This document shows positions 1-9,894 of a DNA stretch of 57,090 nucleotides, piece by piece; the stretch's first letter is position 1; each line of letters begins with the position of its first letter. Source of the DNA: Lachnospiraceae bacterium (GTDB lineage Bacteria > Bacillota > Clostridia > Lachnospirales > Lachnospiraceae). A program made the position numbers and the translations under genes. The stretch lies in contig CAJTCE010000024.1 in assembly GCA_910574745.1 (NCBI GenBank), forward strand, positions 1 through 57,090. The letters run 5' to 3'. The notes beneath the pieces are model-generated. The model was not told the DNA's origin, did not search any database, and saw only the letters and a program-made list of their open reading frames with translations.

Positions 1-114
1 ATGGTTTCTCGACAACTCCATTATATCAAAAGAGTGCTATTTATGCCTTTTTTATTGGCTGAAATATTGAATTTTCAAGGTTCAACACACCTTATTGGTG
101 TGGGAAGTTTGAGT
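1..114 (-). mobile_element. Probable insertion-sequence end, left edge (partial)
   Basis: Read on the minus strand, this stretch starts with ACTCAAACTTC, continues with ACCTTGAAAATTCAATA and a TTTTGATATAAT box, and leaves the window. The same ordered blocks occur on the plus strand at 56974-57090. Two diverged copies of one element therefore lie at the two edges and point outward. The TATAAT box (20-25) would be the promoter of a gene beyond the window, presumably a transposase, but no transposase is visible. The element runs into the 3' end of the acyltransferase gene. I cannot name the IS family. Confidence 0.5.
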
Positions 115-924
115 TATTAAGATAATTCCTAAAATCATTCCCGATACTATTTTAAGGCACTCAGTTAAAACTGAACCCTTTAAAAGTGTATATATAATAG
201 AGAATCCCATAAACCCTATTAAAAACAGACCTAATTTTATATTATAATTTTCCTTCAGAAACCGTATTATCTTCTCCTGATATTTTGCCACAAAACATCC
301 AAACCAAAACAACAGCAATCCATTATACCATCGCGGAGCTAACTTCAAATATATAAAAGCTGCCATTAATATCAAGCTTTGAAAAAAAATACCTGTTAGC
401 CTTATATTTAAGCTAATCTTGCCCCCTATCCAGAAAATTACATATTGAAGAATAATTACCCAAATAAACCAATCACTGAAATCGATTCCTGTTATTTCCT
501 TTAAAAAATCCCCTATAAAAAATTGATCCCATCCAATAACACTATAATTTATGATTTCAATAACAAATTTCATAAACAGATATGGAAACCATACCTTTCC
601 CACTCTTTTTATCAACCACATAAGATCGTTTTTTTCATCGAATGATGATATATATATACCATATCCTGATAAAAAGAAAAAAAGTAGCACCCCTATTCCT
701 CCTAATTGTTTCAGAAAAGAAAATATAACGGGTAATTCTATATGAAAATAACTTTCCATCCATAATGCATAATGCGAAAGCATAACATACAATGCTGCTA
801 CTCCCCTGATGGTCAAAGAATCCATTTTAGTAAAAGCAGAATACTTTTCTGTCGTTTGGACTTTTAACTTATATATAATAGAAACTATACTAAAGGCCAG
901 AAAAATCACATATGAACTTATCAT
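82..924 (-). CDS. Acyltransferase family 3 membrane protein, 3'-truncated
   Basis: A 280-residue multi-spanning protein of the OafA-like acyltransferase 3 family, which moves acyl groups onto surface glycans. The diagnostic N-terminal block is visible: an SLTIRGVAALYVMLSH stretch with the expected catalytic His at residue 51, then alternating hydrophobic helices. The family is usually 330-380 residues, and the last helices are missing here. The final residues (from about TQTSHTNKVC) are encoded by sequence that also occurs at the right edge of the window, so the host gene seems to have been cut by an inserted element and closed with a chance stop. The start has AAAGG nine bases upstream. Last gene of the left operon; function probably lost or impaired. 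Confidence 0.75.
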   Translation of the reverse strand: MISSYVIFLAFSIVSIIYKLKVQTTEKYSAFTKMDSLTIRGVAALYVMLSHYALWMESYFHIELPVIFSFLKQLGGIGVLLFFFLSGYGIYISSFDEKNDLMWLIKRVGKVWFPYLFMKFVIEIINYSVIGWDQFFIGDFLKEITGIDFSDWFIWVIILQYVIFWIGGKISLNIRLTGIFFQSLILMAAFIYLKLAPRWYNGLLLFWFGCFVAKYQEKIIRFLKENYNIKLGLFLIGFMGFSIIYTLLKGSVLTECLKIVSGMILGIILITQTSHTNKVC

Positions 925-969
925 AACAATACCTTTCTTGTTTATTGATATTACTGCTTATGTTACCTT

Positions 970-3135
970 CTATTCATCCGACCAAGTATATTCTGTTTCA
1001 AAATTACGAATAATTGCGCTTTCATTAAAGTAAACTCTTAAAGTCAGATTTTCCCCGCACTCCACATCAAATGTTATTTCGGCCTTTGCTTGTCCAGCTT
1101 CCTTTATGTATATCAACTCCTTAGTTTGAATTACCGAATCATTCACAACCACATCAACATAGCCTATTTCCATAAAATGCTCCCCTGAAATATCCATGTC
1201 TAAACAAAAAGTATATTCCCCATCGGCGGGAAATTCTATATTCATTTCAATAAATCCCTGAGGATTTACTAACACGTATTTTCCAATCTTCATAAAATGA
1301 TACTTTATCAGATGCTCTCTCAGGCAAAAAGTTCCATCCTTATATAAACTAATGATTGGCGATAGCTCTTCCAAAAGCTTATTACTCCTAATCCATATAC
1401 ATTCATTCTCATCTAACACAAAACACTGATATCCTAATTGCAACAATGTTTCCGTTCCTTCGGAATCTCTTCTTTCCGAGATAACAATCGCCTCTTCTAC
1501 ATCTTCAGACGGCAAATTACCATATATCATCTTTTTCCAGTTTAACATAAACTGCATTCGTCTGCTGCTTATGGTATAAAACTCTGATGGTATATCATCA
1601 TATATTTTTTCGGCTTCAGAAATAACTGCATAGGTAGCATTTCCAGAACTATGAGGCACTATATCAAAAAAAGAACTTTGCGACACATTGCACAATCTTC
1701 CTATATTTATCAATAATAAAACAATAATAATTCCTTTTATTTTGTTACATTTTATTAAAATAAAAGTAACTGATATTGCCAAAAGCAGAATTGAAGTACT
1801 AAACCATAAGTTATAATATGGTTTTTCTCCGATGAAATCCTTATAATAAAAATTGGGAAATCCCCACAGCAGATGCTTAAAAACCCATGTTGATACATAC
1901 CATGTCAAAAATACACTTCCTAATATTCCAGCAATGAATTCTCCCCATGTGATCAACACCATTTTTTTATAAATCAAGGTAACAACCGCAACAAAAATCG
2001 GTCCAAAATATATATAATAATATCGTATATATGTAAGCGCACTAAATTGTGTATTTTCTATTCCCTGATTATATCCTGCCGCAATGGAAGACGCATAATA
2101 CAATGGTATCGTTATGATGGTCCCTGCTAAGGCTGCTCCGAATACACTTAGTAAAATAAATACCTTTTCTGATAGAAGATGGTTTTCAGTCAGATTATCA
2201 TTATCTCTCTTGAAAAACATTTTATAAAAAAACACCACTATCACAATAACACATATCGTCAAAATCCCATAAGTTTCTAAATTTAACTTAAAGAGATTAC
2301 TCAGCCAGATATCAAGAACTACCTTAAATGTGCCCGTAAATCTATCTACATAAGAGCCAACATTTATGGTGGCATTTCGTAATTCATTCATAGATGATAC
2401 ATTCCAAAGGCTATTTATAACCTCGGCCTTTAATATCCTTGCAATCAAAAACCCCAAAGCAGATGCTCCCAAAAAAGTCGGAAAATGTATGCACCATTTT
2501 TTATAAACTATATAAAAAAACAAACAGGCAACAATTACTGCCGGCAGCAGAATGATTAATCGGGTATGTATATTATAAGAATAAGTAATAAGTAATGCCA
2601 GTAATGCAGAATAGAAAATTATCGCCTTTTTTCTGTCAGCTACAGAGTATGCCTTTAACACCAGCCATGCTGTCAGCCAAACAACAAGCAAAGAAGGCAA
2701 CTCCGCAGTAAAATTCCATGCATAAAAGGTTACGTACCCCGAACTTACAACCGCCAGCATTACTACATAAAGCGATTTACCCAGACTTAAAAATTTTGCT
2801 GCTATATGAAATATTAAAACACTGATTAAACCTAAAACAATAATGTTAATTGCACAAACAACTGTATAAATAGTAACAGGATTATGGGTTAATGCAAAAA
2901 TCGGTGTAAATAATATATAATAGCCCCAGCCATAATATGCTATCCCCCCCTCCAGCAATCCTGACCAGTCCCTTCCTGCAAGCGTAGCCGGAAGTGCCAG
3001 ACTTCCTATATTATCTGATACCAGTTTCATTTCAAATGTACGGTTTAAATCAAGACAGCTCATAAAAACACAAAGCAAAAAACATAAAAAATATATCCAT
3101 TTTCCAATTCCATTTGTACATTTTCTATTTTTCAT
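970..3135 (-). CDS. GT-C-like polytopic membrane protein with C-terminal beta domain
   Basis: A 721-residue protein with roughly a dozen hydrophobic segments over residues 12-500, then a soluble C-terminal part of about 200 residues. The first extracytoplasmic loop carries acidic residues (KLVSDNIGSLALP), as expected for GT-C enzymes that use polyprenyl-phosphate sugars on the outer membrane face. The last 100 residues look like a beta-sandwich (FPADGEYTFCLDMDISG) resembling the tails of the proteins at 4303, 7712 and 13452. Its start overlaps the end of the upstream GT4 gene by 11 bases, so translation is probably coupled. Likely decorates the exported glycan. Donor and acceptor cannot be read from the sequence. 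Confidence 0.6.
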   Translation of the reverse strand: MKNRKCTNGIGKWIYFLCFLLCVFMSCLDLNRTFEMKLVSDNIGSLALPATLAGRDWSGLLEGGIAYYGWGYYILFTPIFALTHNPVTIYTVVCAINIIVLGLISVLIFHIAAKFLSLGKSLYVVMLAVVSSGYVTFYAWNFTAELPSLLVVWLTAWLVLKAYSVADRKKAIIFYSALLALLITYSYNIHTRLIILLPAVIVACLFFYIVYKKWCIHFPTFLGASALGFLIARILKAEVINSLWNVSSMNELRNATINVGSYVDRFTGTFKVVLDIWLSNLFKLNLETYGILTICVIVIVVFFYKMFFKRDNDNLTENHLLSEKVFILLSVFGAALAGTIITIPLYYASSIAAGYNQGIENTQFSALTYIRYYYIYFGPIFVAVVTLIYKKMVLITWGEFIAGILGSVFLTWYVSTWVFKHLLWGFPNFYYKDFIGEKPYYNLWFSTSILLLAISVTFILIKCNKIKGIIIVLLLINIGRLCNVSQSSFFDIVPHSSGNATYAVISEAEKIYDDIPSEFYTISSRRMQFMLNWKKMIYGNLPSEDVEEAIVISERRDSEGTETLLQLGYQCFVLDENECIWIRSNKLLEELSPIISLYKDGTFCLREHLIKYHFMKIGKYVLVNPQGFIEMNIEFPADGEYTFCLDMDISGEHFMEIGYVDVVVNDSVIQTKELIYIKEAGQAKAEITFDVECGENLTLRVYFNESAIIRNFETEYTWSDE

Positions 3136-4285
3136 TAGTGTTTTTCCTCTCCAAACAATTTAACTCTTTAACCACTTCCCTCATTCTATCCCAGGAAAAT
3201 TTATACGCCTTCTTTACAATATGCTTATAGAACTCTTTTTCTTTATCCTTTTCATAAAATTCGCAGACTCTATCTGCAAGCATTATCGGATTTTTACTTT
3301 CCACAATATAACCGGTTCTATTATCTTCCACTACTTCTGGCAATCCTCCTACATTTGTGACAACAACCGGTTTCTCAAATCCATAAGCAATCTGAACAAT
3401 AGCACTCTGTGTTGCAGATTCATAAGGGCAAACCACTAAATCACATGCCGCAAAATATTTTTCCACTTCTCCATCCGGAATATAACCATCATAAATCTCT
3501 ATGGAATCAGTTATCCCACTCTCTTCTATCAGTGAAAGGTACACATTCTTATCCGCACCAAAATCTCCTACTATCAATAATTTTACATTTGATAATCGTT
3601 TTACAATCGATGGCATTGCTTTAATCAACCATTTTAGTCCTTTATATTCCCTAACAAAACCAAAGAACAATAAAACCTTTTCATTTTTCGGTAAATCCAG
3701 TATTTCACGCGCATTCTCTTTTGAAATATTATTTAATTTAAATGCGTTATATGTGGGAATAAACGTTTTCTTAAAACATGCATCCGGCTTAATCTCCAGC
3801 AAATCATTTTTATCCAATTCTGAATGAACAATAAACGAATCTCCCATCCCCAGCACCAGTTTAGTAAGCCAGCGGTCCATAATAAATCTTTCATGAGGAA
3901 ATACATTATGACACACAAACATTTTTTGAATACCTTTTTTCAAAAACTTCATCATAATAAAATAGCACGGTGCAAAATAAGGATGCCACCATTGAATAAT
4001 TACCATATCCGGATTCAGTTTATTGATTTTTTTTGTCGCATTTATACAGCTTATCGGATTTGCCGTATTAATCCAATAAACCGCTTCATCTATTTTAAAA
4101 GTTTTATTTTCCCAGTCTCTCTGTTCTTTTTTAAATAAAAACTTGGGATATTGCATAGAATAGGAAACTAAAGTTACATCATCTTCTGTCATCAAAGCAC
4201 GATACATTAATGCCGTATAATGTGCAATCCCACCCTTATAAGGATATACCGGTCCAATTATTACAAATTTTTTTCTATTACTCAT
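3125..4285 (-). CDS. GT4-family glycosyltransferase
   Basis: A 386-residue GT-B-fold enzyme. The N-terminal Rossmann half opens with a GPVYPYKGGIAHYT glycine loop. The C-terminal half has the usual VLLFFGFVREYKGL nucleotide-site entry and the ACDLVVCPYESATQSAIVQIAYGFEKPVV region, where the usual E-x7-E motif is altered (ESATQSAIVQ). The start was taken at the ATG at 4285, preceded by AGTGCAGG. An earlier ATG at 4330 adds 15 residues but lies inside the upstream gene. It sits between two GT-C-like genes in the left operon. As a cytoplasmic enzyme it would add a sugar from a nucleotide donor to the growing chain or to a lipid acceptor. Confidence 0.8.
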   Translation of the reverse strand: MSNRKKFVIIGPVYPYKGGIAHYTALMYRALMTEDDVTLVSYSMQYPKFLFKKEQRDWENKTFKIDEAVYWINTANPISCINATKKINKLNPDMVIIQWWHPYFAPCYFIMMKFLKKGIQKMFVCHNVFPHERFIMDRWLTKLVLGMGDSFIVHSELDKNDLLEIKPDACFKKTFIPTYNAFKLNNISKENAREILDLPKNEKVLLFFGFVREYKGLKWLIKAMPSIVKRLSNVKLLIVGDFGADKNVYLSLIEESGITDSIEIYDGYIPDGEVEKYFAACDLVVCPYESATQSAIVQIAYGFEKPVVVTNVGGLPEVVEDNRTGYIVESKNPIMLADRVCEFYEKDKEKEFYKHIVKKAYKFSWDRMREVVKELNCLERKNTNEK

Positions 4286-4302
4286 ATACCTGCACTCTTT
4301 TC

Positions 4303-6714
4303 TTATCTGCAAAGCCGGAGCATTACACATCTTGCATCCTCTTCACATGTTTTTATAAATCTCGTCTGAAAAACCCCTGCTTCAGATGTGAGTTCAAAAG
4401 GAATACAAATCGGTATGTTGGACTGCCTAATATCCTCAGAATAGACTACTTCCTCATCTATTACAATTTCCATTACTCCTATTTTTTCATTGGACAAATT
4501 TTCGCCCTCCATCCGAACGTATAATTCATAGCTTCCTTCTGACAATTTCCTATATGGACCAAAAAAAACACAACCAGTACCCAACAATTCAATCTTATCC
4601 TGCCCTCGTATGGATTCGTCAAAGACCTGGACTGCCGGAATAAGATTACAATATTCCCCTTTCTTAGCAGTCAAGCTGTATAAATTAATATCCTCCGCAA
4701 ACTCCTGTATCTCCTTCGGATAATATCCCATACTGCACTCCGGTGCATTCCCATTTATCAGCCCACTATAAATAAGTTCTCCATCCATTCCCCAAAAAAT
4801 ATCCGATGTATACAGATTTCCCATGTAATAAACTGTATTCCCCGCCTCCATATAATCCGAAAGCTGTCCAATATCTGCCTCCTCACAGGTTAAATAAATA
4901 CGCTGCCCATAGCCATACCGAATCATACCCGCAATTCCTGCCTTATCAGTTAATATAACTCCGTCCTGCGGCAGATTATCCACTATTTCAGCATAATCCT
5001 CTTCAATACCTCCATATGCCGGTTCCTTCATTAAGACCCTGTCATTACATACTATATAAAGCAACATAAAGCCTCCCGCTAAAAGCAAAACGCTCTGCTT
5101 TAAATAAAATACTGCCTTTTTGTTTATCCTTTTGTCATAAAGATAAAAAAATCCCACCGCCGCAATAAAAAAGAATATCGGGAAGTTTGCAGGAATCCAT
5201 CTCCTGCTCATAAAAAAATGATCCATCGTGATAGACGGGCGGTACGTATACAAAAGCACTGAAATCATTCCCATACCCAGAAAAAGAAACAGCGGCTCAA
5301 CCTTTCTTTCAAATTCTTCTCTATCAAAAGCCCGCAGTATTTTTCCGGCCCCCACTGCAACAAATAGCAAAAGAACAGGCGAAAAATAAAAACTATACTG
5401 TCTCAAACTGTCTGCAAATTTATGTTCCGATAAAAGCGGCCTTACAAAATAGAAGAGCAGGATATAAAAGAGTGCCAGAGAAAAAACGACAATGCCTGTC
5501 TTTTTGCTTTTGCTTAACCCACAGATAAAACCGGACCATTCCATCTTCTTTAATCTGCATATAATCCAAACCACAAAATAAATAGTGAAAAAGGCAGCAT
5601 TTCCATATACAACATTCCTTAAGACGTTTCGCTCCCAATGATCCAAAAAATATCCCGGATGAACAAGATACATGTAAACCAAAGTCACAACAAACCAGAT
5701 AAAGTATTGTATCACACACCAAAAAACTGCTTTTTTCTTCTGCCGGTTAAATAAAGCCGCATAAATCCCCATGCAGATAATTCCCAGTCCCAACACATAG
5801 TTATCCATTCTGCAAAAAGAACCGATTCCCAAAATTGCTGTAGCCAGATACAAAAGCGCATTTTTATTCTTCTCCCAGCCTAGAGCAAAGAGAAATGCAG
5901 TTAATACAAACAATAACTGAGCCATCTGTTCGCTTTGGGTAATGCGCGCCCCCCAAATCTGTGCCGGACAAATAGCCAGTAAAAGTGTTCCTGCCACTGC
6001 AGCTTTATTTCCGGCAAAGTGCTTCAAAAAGAAATAAAATACACTAAGCGTTATCAGAGACAGAAGTGCCGTAATCCGCACAAGCCCCTCTATCCCCGCC
6101 AGATTATAACCAATCGCCAATAAGCACCAATATAATGGCAGAAATTGTGGATTAATCTCTCCGGGTTTCTCACTTAATCCCGCTTCATAAGAAGAATAAA
6201 AAGCCGGATATCCTATTTCAATTACCTCGTCCAGCTGCTCATAATTTTCATTAAGCCATTGGTCAGCTTCATATACAATCTTCCCTGTCTGAGCAGTATG
6301 CATTGCATGGATTACATATATCCCGTAATCCCTACCCGACCACATGTAATAAGTAGGAAAAGACAGATATAATACTCCTGCCAATATCAAAATCACAAGC
6401 AGGGGTTTTTCTAATTTCCCACAAAGCACTTCCTTTAATTCAATCTTTTTATATGCATTTCTTTGAATAAAAATAAATAGTCCTCCGCATATGAAAAGAT
6501 ATAAAAGCATAAGATAACGTAGCCTGAATGCCCCCACAAATGCCAACAGCATAGCACAAACCGACAAAATTACCGTATTACACCCAAAAGAAACCGCTAG
6601 ATTTTCCTGATGAGATAATTCTCCATAGCGATTTTTAAAATTAGAATATGTTAATAATACCCCACAGATAAAAATAATACAAAAAACAACACACACCAAA
6701 ATAACTGCCAGCAT
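4303..6714 (-). CDS. Large GT-C-like membrane protein with FGPY beta domain
   Basis: An 803-residue protein with about 13-14 hydrophobic segments up to residue 550, then a soluble region of about 250 residues. The soluble part has an alpha/beta stretch (GVILTDKAGIAGM) and ends in a beta-sandwich-like tail starting with GTGCVFFGPYRKLSEGSY. The same FGPY-type tail occurs in the proteins at 7712 and 13452. The first loop (MWSGRDYGIYVIHAM) has the acidic/aromatic character of GT-C active sites. It lies 13 bases after the GT2 gene at 6728, which could charge its polyprenyl-phosphate donor. Probably an extracytoplasmic glycosyltransferase; sugar unknown. Confidence 0.65.
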   Translation of the reverse strand: MLAVILVCVVFCIIFICGVLLTYSNFKNRYGELSHQENLAVSFGCNTVILSVCAMLLAFVGAFRLRYLMLLYLFICGGLFIFIQRNAYKKIELKEVLCGKLEKPLLVILILAGVLYLSFPTYYMWSGRDYGIYVIHAMHTAQTGKIVYEADQWLNENYEQLDEVIEIGYPAFYSSYEAGLSEKPGEINPQFLPLYWCLLAIGYNLAGIEGLVRITALLSLITLSVFYFFLKHFAGNKAAVAGTLLLAICPAQIWGARITQSEQMAQLLFVLTAFLFALGWEKNKNALLYLATAILGIGSFCRMDNYVLGLGIICMGIYAALFNRQKKKAVFWCVIQYFIWFVVTLVYMYLVHPGYFLDHWERNVLRNVVYGNAAFFTIYFVVWIICRLKKMEWSGFICGLSKSKKTGIVVFSLALFYILLFYFVRPLLSEHKFADSLRQYSFYFSPVLLLFVAVGAGKILRAFDREEFERKVEPLFLFLGMGMISVLLYTYRPSITMDHFFMSRRWIPANFPIFFFIAAVGFFYLYDKRINKKAVFYLKQSVLLLAGGFMLLYIVCNDRVLMKEPAYGGIEEDYAEIVDNLPQDGVILTDKAGIAGMIRYGYGQRIYLTCEEADIGQLSDYMEAGNTVYYMGNLYTSDIFWGMDGELIYSGLINGNAPECSMGYYPKEIQEFAEDINLYSLTAKKGEYCNLIPAVQVFDESIRGQDKIELLGTGCVFFGPYRKLSEGSYELYVRMEGENLSNEKIGVMEIVIDEEVVYSEDIRQSNIPICIPFELTSEAGVFQTRFIKTCEEDARCVMLRLCR

Positions 6715-6727
6715 TTATTATTTACCC

Positions 6728-7693
6728 TTACTTATCAGATTTTTCTTTTTCCTTCTTTTCACAATCCATCTTTCTCACATGATACTGTATATCCTCTAGC
6801 AGTTTCCTATTTCCCGCAATAATATCCGCCTGCATTCCTACAATTCCTGTCATAACTCCTAAAATGATCATCATACTGGCAAGAATCAGGGATTGAATAT
6901 GCCCAGCGCCTTCTCCCGATGCAAAATAGATTAAGAATCTGACGCCGATGCCTACGCCAAACAGCAATAATATAGTTCCCAGCGTGGCAAAGAACTGAAG
7001 GGGTCTGTACATTAAAAATGCCCGTATGATCGTAAGCATTGATTTTTTGATGTATCCAAACATACTTCCAAAAAGCCTTGACGGCCTTAGCTCTCCGTTT
7101 GTACGGACGGGAACCGAGATAATTGCCATTTTGTTTCTTCCCGCCTGAACGATAGTTTCCAAAGTATATGTGTAATCATTGATAACATTCAGCCTCAATG
7201 CCGCTTCTCTGCTAAATGCCCGAAAGCCGCTGGGCGCATCAGGTATATCTGTTTTGGACGCTTTTCTGACAACCCAGCTCCCAAAATGCTGTAGTTTTTT
7301 CTTAAGCGGGGAGAAATGCTCTGTCTGATCGATGGGTCTTTCTCCCACCACAATATCGGCTTTTCCTTCCAGAATCGGCCTGACAATAGTCTCCACATCA
7401 GCTCCGCAATACTGGTTGTCCGCGTCTGTATTGACTATGATATCGGCGCCATATTCCAAGCAGGCATTTAACCCTGCCATAAACCCCTTTGCAAGACCCT
7501 TATTCCTTGCAAAATTAACGACATAGTGAACGCCCCAGTTAGCCGCCACTTCTACAGTCTTATCCGTACTCCCGTCGTTAATGATAAGATATTCAATTTC
7601 GTCAATCCCTTCAATCGTCTTTGGCAGATCATTTAAAGCGATTTCCAAGGTTTCGGCTTCATTATAACAGGGAATCTGAATAATCAGCTTCAT
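6728..7693 (-). CDS. GT2 polyprenyl-phosphate glycosyltransferase (GtrB/DPM1-like)
   Basis: A 321-residue protein. Residues 1-225 form a GT-A domain with IQIPCYNEAETL at the start, LIINDGSTDKT, and the metal-binding NTDADNQY. Two hydrophobic segments (about 235-255 and 270-290) follow, then a charged tail. This matches enzymes that move a sugar from UDP or GDP to polyprenyl phosphate on the cytoplasmic face, giving the donor used by GT-C enzymes. The gene sits between two GT-C-like genes, which fits that role. The start has GGAGAG upstream. The identity of the sugar cannot be read. Confidence 0.85.
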   Translation of the reverse strand: MKLIIQIPCYNEAETLEIALNDLPKTIEGIDEIEYLIINDGSTDKTVEVAANWGVHYVVNFARNKGLAKGFMAGLNACLEYGADIIVNTDADNQYCGADVETIVRPILEGKADIVVGERPIDQTEHFSPLKKKLQHFGSWVVRKASKTDIPDAPSGFRAFSREAALRLNVINDYTYTLETIVQAGRNKMAIISVPVRTNGELRPSRLFGSMFGYIKKSMLTIIRAFLMYRPLQFFATLGTILLLFGVGIGVRFLIYFASGEGAGHIQSLILASMMIILGVMTGIVGMQADIIAGNRKLLEDIQYHVRKMDCEKKEKEKSDK

Positions 7694-7711
7694 AATATAA
7701 TTCTCTCCATT

Positions 7712-8314
7712 CTACTTCCACTCATCAATATTTCTTAATGTAAGTTCTAAAGGAACCATGTCATTCCCTTCATTTTTAAAATATCGAAACTCAATATTGC
7801 GAGTTTCCTCCCACAAATGAAATTGTATTGTTATAGATTGCGAAGTTCCATCCCATTCTACCGAAGAAATAGTTGAACTGCCGCCATCTGCTACAATGTC
7901 AGCCACGCCTAAACAATCATTTTCGCTTTTTATGGAAGAATTCCCGCTCATATGATATGTTACCTCATAAAATCCCGGGTTCAAACTGATATACGGTCCA
8001 AACATTACACATCCGGATTCTTCGTTTCCTATCTGATTAAAGGAAAACATACTTTTATCCAGTCCCACTTCTTTTAACGAATATATTTTTTTGTCTGAAA
8101 TTACTCCTGTAAAATAATAACCGTTTAATACATCGGCATCCGGCACCACATTGCTGTCCATAATCAATATGTCCGGTTTGCCGTCCGGTTTTTCTGACTT
8201 TGGTATTACAATAAGAGGCTTATCTTCCATATATAATTGTATAGAACCTCTGCCGCTGTATCTGCCTGTATCCGTTAAAAATACCACTTCGTCTTCATTC
8301 CTGATATATTCCAA
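7712..8314 (-). pseudogene. C-terminal part of a frameshifted GT-C-like gene (soluble FGPY domain)
   Basis: This frame encodes the extracytoplasmic C-terminal portion of the protein that starts at 9774. It has an alpha/beta stretch (EVVFLTDTGRYSGRG) like the matching part of the 4303 protein, then SGCVMFGPYISLNPGFYEV, the shared beta-sandwich tail. Only a TTG could start it independently, with no good ribosome binding site, and it overlaps the end of the upstream frame by 40 bases. Adding one A to the AAA run at 8324-8326 joins the frames as LAGK-DNLLEYIRNED. It is therefore best read as the rest of one gene of about 690 codons. A sequencing error at the short A run is possible. Confidence 0.7.
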
Positions 8315-9774
8315 CAGATTATCTTTCCGGCCAAATCATAATTATTCCCTAATTGATAAGGAATAATCTGCTTTTGTACAACCGATTCTCCGGACCATAT
8401 CCAAAACAACGTAATCACAATCGCTTCCGCTGCAAATGTCCACTTCCTGTCAGCAAATTTTCTGCCCAATCCAAACAGAACCAAAGAAGCCGCAAACACA
8501 ATTAAAAACAGTTCCCTGGCATCAAAGTATCCCATAAGCGAATAAAGCCCGAAAAGCCCTGCCGCACCCACTCCTTGATAATATAAGCCGGGCGCTCTGT
8601 GAAATCTGCTCTGTAAAACAACAGTAAGTCCTATTAGTAATATAGTTGATATACCAAAAATAATCCATCCTTTTTTCTGCTTTACAAAATATGACAGTGC
8701 TATAAACCCGACGATTATAAAAAAGCCGGTAATAATTTCATTAAACCTTCCATACATATAATAATCAAGAAGCGAATTTCTTAAACTCATCCAGATACAG
8801 GACACTGCAAAAATACCCAAAAATGACAAAAGAATGAATCCGTAAAAATAGCAAAGCCTATTTTTTGTTTTCCAGTTTTTTATACACATATAAATTGTAG
8901 CTGCAATTCCTAAAGGTACAATTCCAAAACTGGATGCCCACAAATAGAACATCTGTCCACACGCCGTTTTTATTACCGGGATAAAAAGAGTTGAAATCTT
9001 CAAGCTTTTTAAAATGTCGGAATATGTATTCACTAAATTACCGGAACCATAAATCGCTGACTGAATATGGTTTTTCAGCAAGATTGACGCAAGCAGCAAG
9101 CCCCCCATCACAAGTACTATCACAATACTCTTCAGCGTGCTTATTTTTTTGTGACGAACGGCCCATATGCCTATAAAAATAACCGTTGAAATCATAAATC
9201 CAACCGTTCTTTGATGAATCATATATAAATATACGGCTTCCACCGCCAATACCAGCAATCTGGGCAAGGTTGTCTTTTCACAAACCAAATATGCCTGCAA
9301 TATTATCAGCCACACCAACAAAACCAAATAGCATTCTGACCATGCTACGCTGGACTGTGCCACATAGGACGCACATAATGACATTGCCATGCAGAAGATG
9401 CTCATAACTATTTTATTCTTTTTAGGGAATATCCTTGTAAACAGATAATAGCTTATACCAAATACCGCCGCCATAAACAGCCCATTGGCAGCGATGGCTA
9501 AACGGTATGCCGACAGCGGCTGCACAGGAAGGCTCAGAATCAGCATTAAGAAAAAACTATATCCATAGGAATAATAGGGACAAAAGCTTACCACATTCCC
9601 CCAGTCTTTTCCCAACATATATACAGCATTTCCCCAATACCCCAGTTCATCCTCCGTTAAAAAGAAACCATATAATTTTCCGCTGTTAAAGATATGTATT
9701 CCAAAAATAATCACTGCCTCAAAAAACAGCAAGACATAAAGCTTTTTATTGTTTAATGAGCATTTTTCAAACAT
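8275..9774 (-). CDS. GT-C-like membrane protein, N-terminal part of frameshifted gene
   Basis: About 499 residues with 12-13 hydrophobic segments. Acidic residues lie in the first loop (FFLTEDELGYWGNAVYMLGK), typical of GT-C glycosyltransferases that work on the outer face with a polyprenyl-phosphate donor. The start was taken at the ATG at 9774 (MFEKCSLNN), preceded by an AGGAAGG region. A TTG at 9822 would add 16 residues. The true C-terminal domain lies in another frame at 7712-8314, and after the shift this frame runs only about 15 more codons (ending KTKWYF). First gene of the left operon, behind a clear promoter at 9865-9894. As sequenced, the membrane part would be made without its beta domain. 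Confidence 0.7.
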   Translation of the reverse strand: MFEKCSLNNKKLYVLLFFEAVIIFGIHIFNSGKLYGFFLTEDELGYWGNAVYMLGKDWGNVVSFCPYYSYGYSFFLMLILSLPVQPLSAYRLAIAANGLFMAAVFGISYYLFTRIFPKKNKIVMSIFCMAMSLCASYVAQSSVAWSECYLVLLVWLIILQAYLVCEKTTLPRLLVLAVEAVYLYMIHQRTVGFMISTVIFIGIWAVRHKKISTLKSIVIVLVMGGLLLASILLKNHIQSAIYGSGNLVNTYSDILKSLKISTLFIPVIKTACGQMFYLWASSFGIVPLGIAATIYMCIKNWKTKNRLCYFYGFILLSFLGIFAVSCIWMSLRNSLLDYYMYGRFNEIITGFFIIVGFIALSYFVKQKKGWIIFGISTILLIGLTVVLQSRFHRAPGLYYQGVGAAGLFGLYSLMGYFDARELFLIVFAASLVLFGLGRKFADRKWTFAAEAIVITLFWIWSGESVVQKQIIPYQLGNNYDLAGKIICWNISGMKTKWYF

Positions 9775-9864
9775 AGCCCCAAATCCTTCCTCTCTCAAAA
9801 CAGTTCCGATTAATTTCTGCAATATTTTTCATATCCCAAATATTTCTTTACATACAATTAGTTC

Positions 9865-9894
9865 ATTATACCATAATATCCATCAGGCAAACAA
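9865..9894 (-). promoter_or_regulatory. SigA-type promoter of the left operon
   Basis: On the minus strand there is a TTGTTT -35 box (9889-9894), an 18-base spacer and a TATAAT -10 box (9865-9870) preceded by TGG, an extended -10. It lies about 90 bases upstream of the ATG at 9774 and would drive the genes from 9774 down to 82. Confidence 0.6.
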
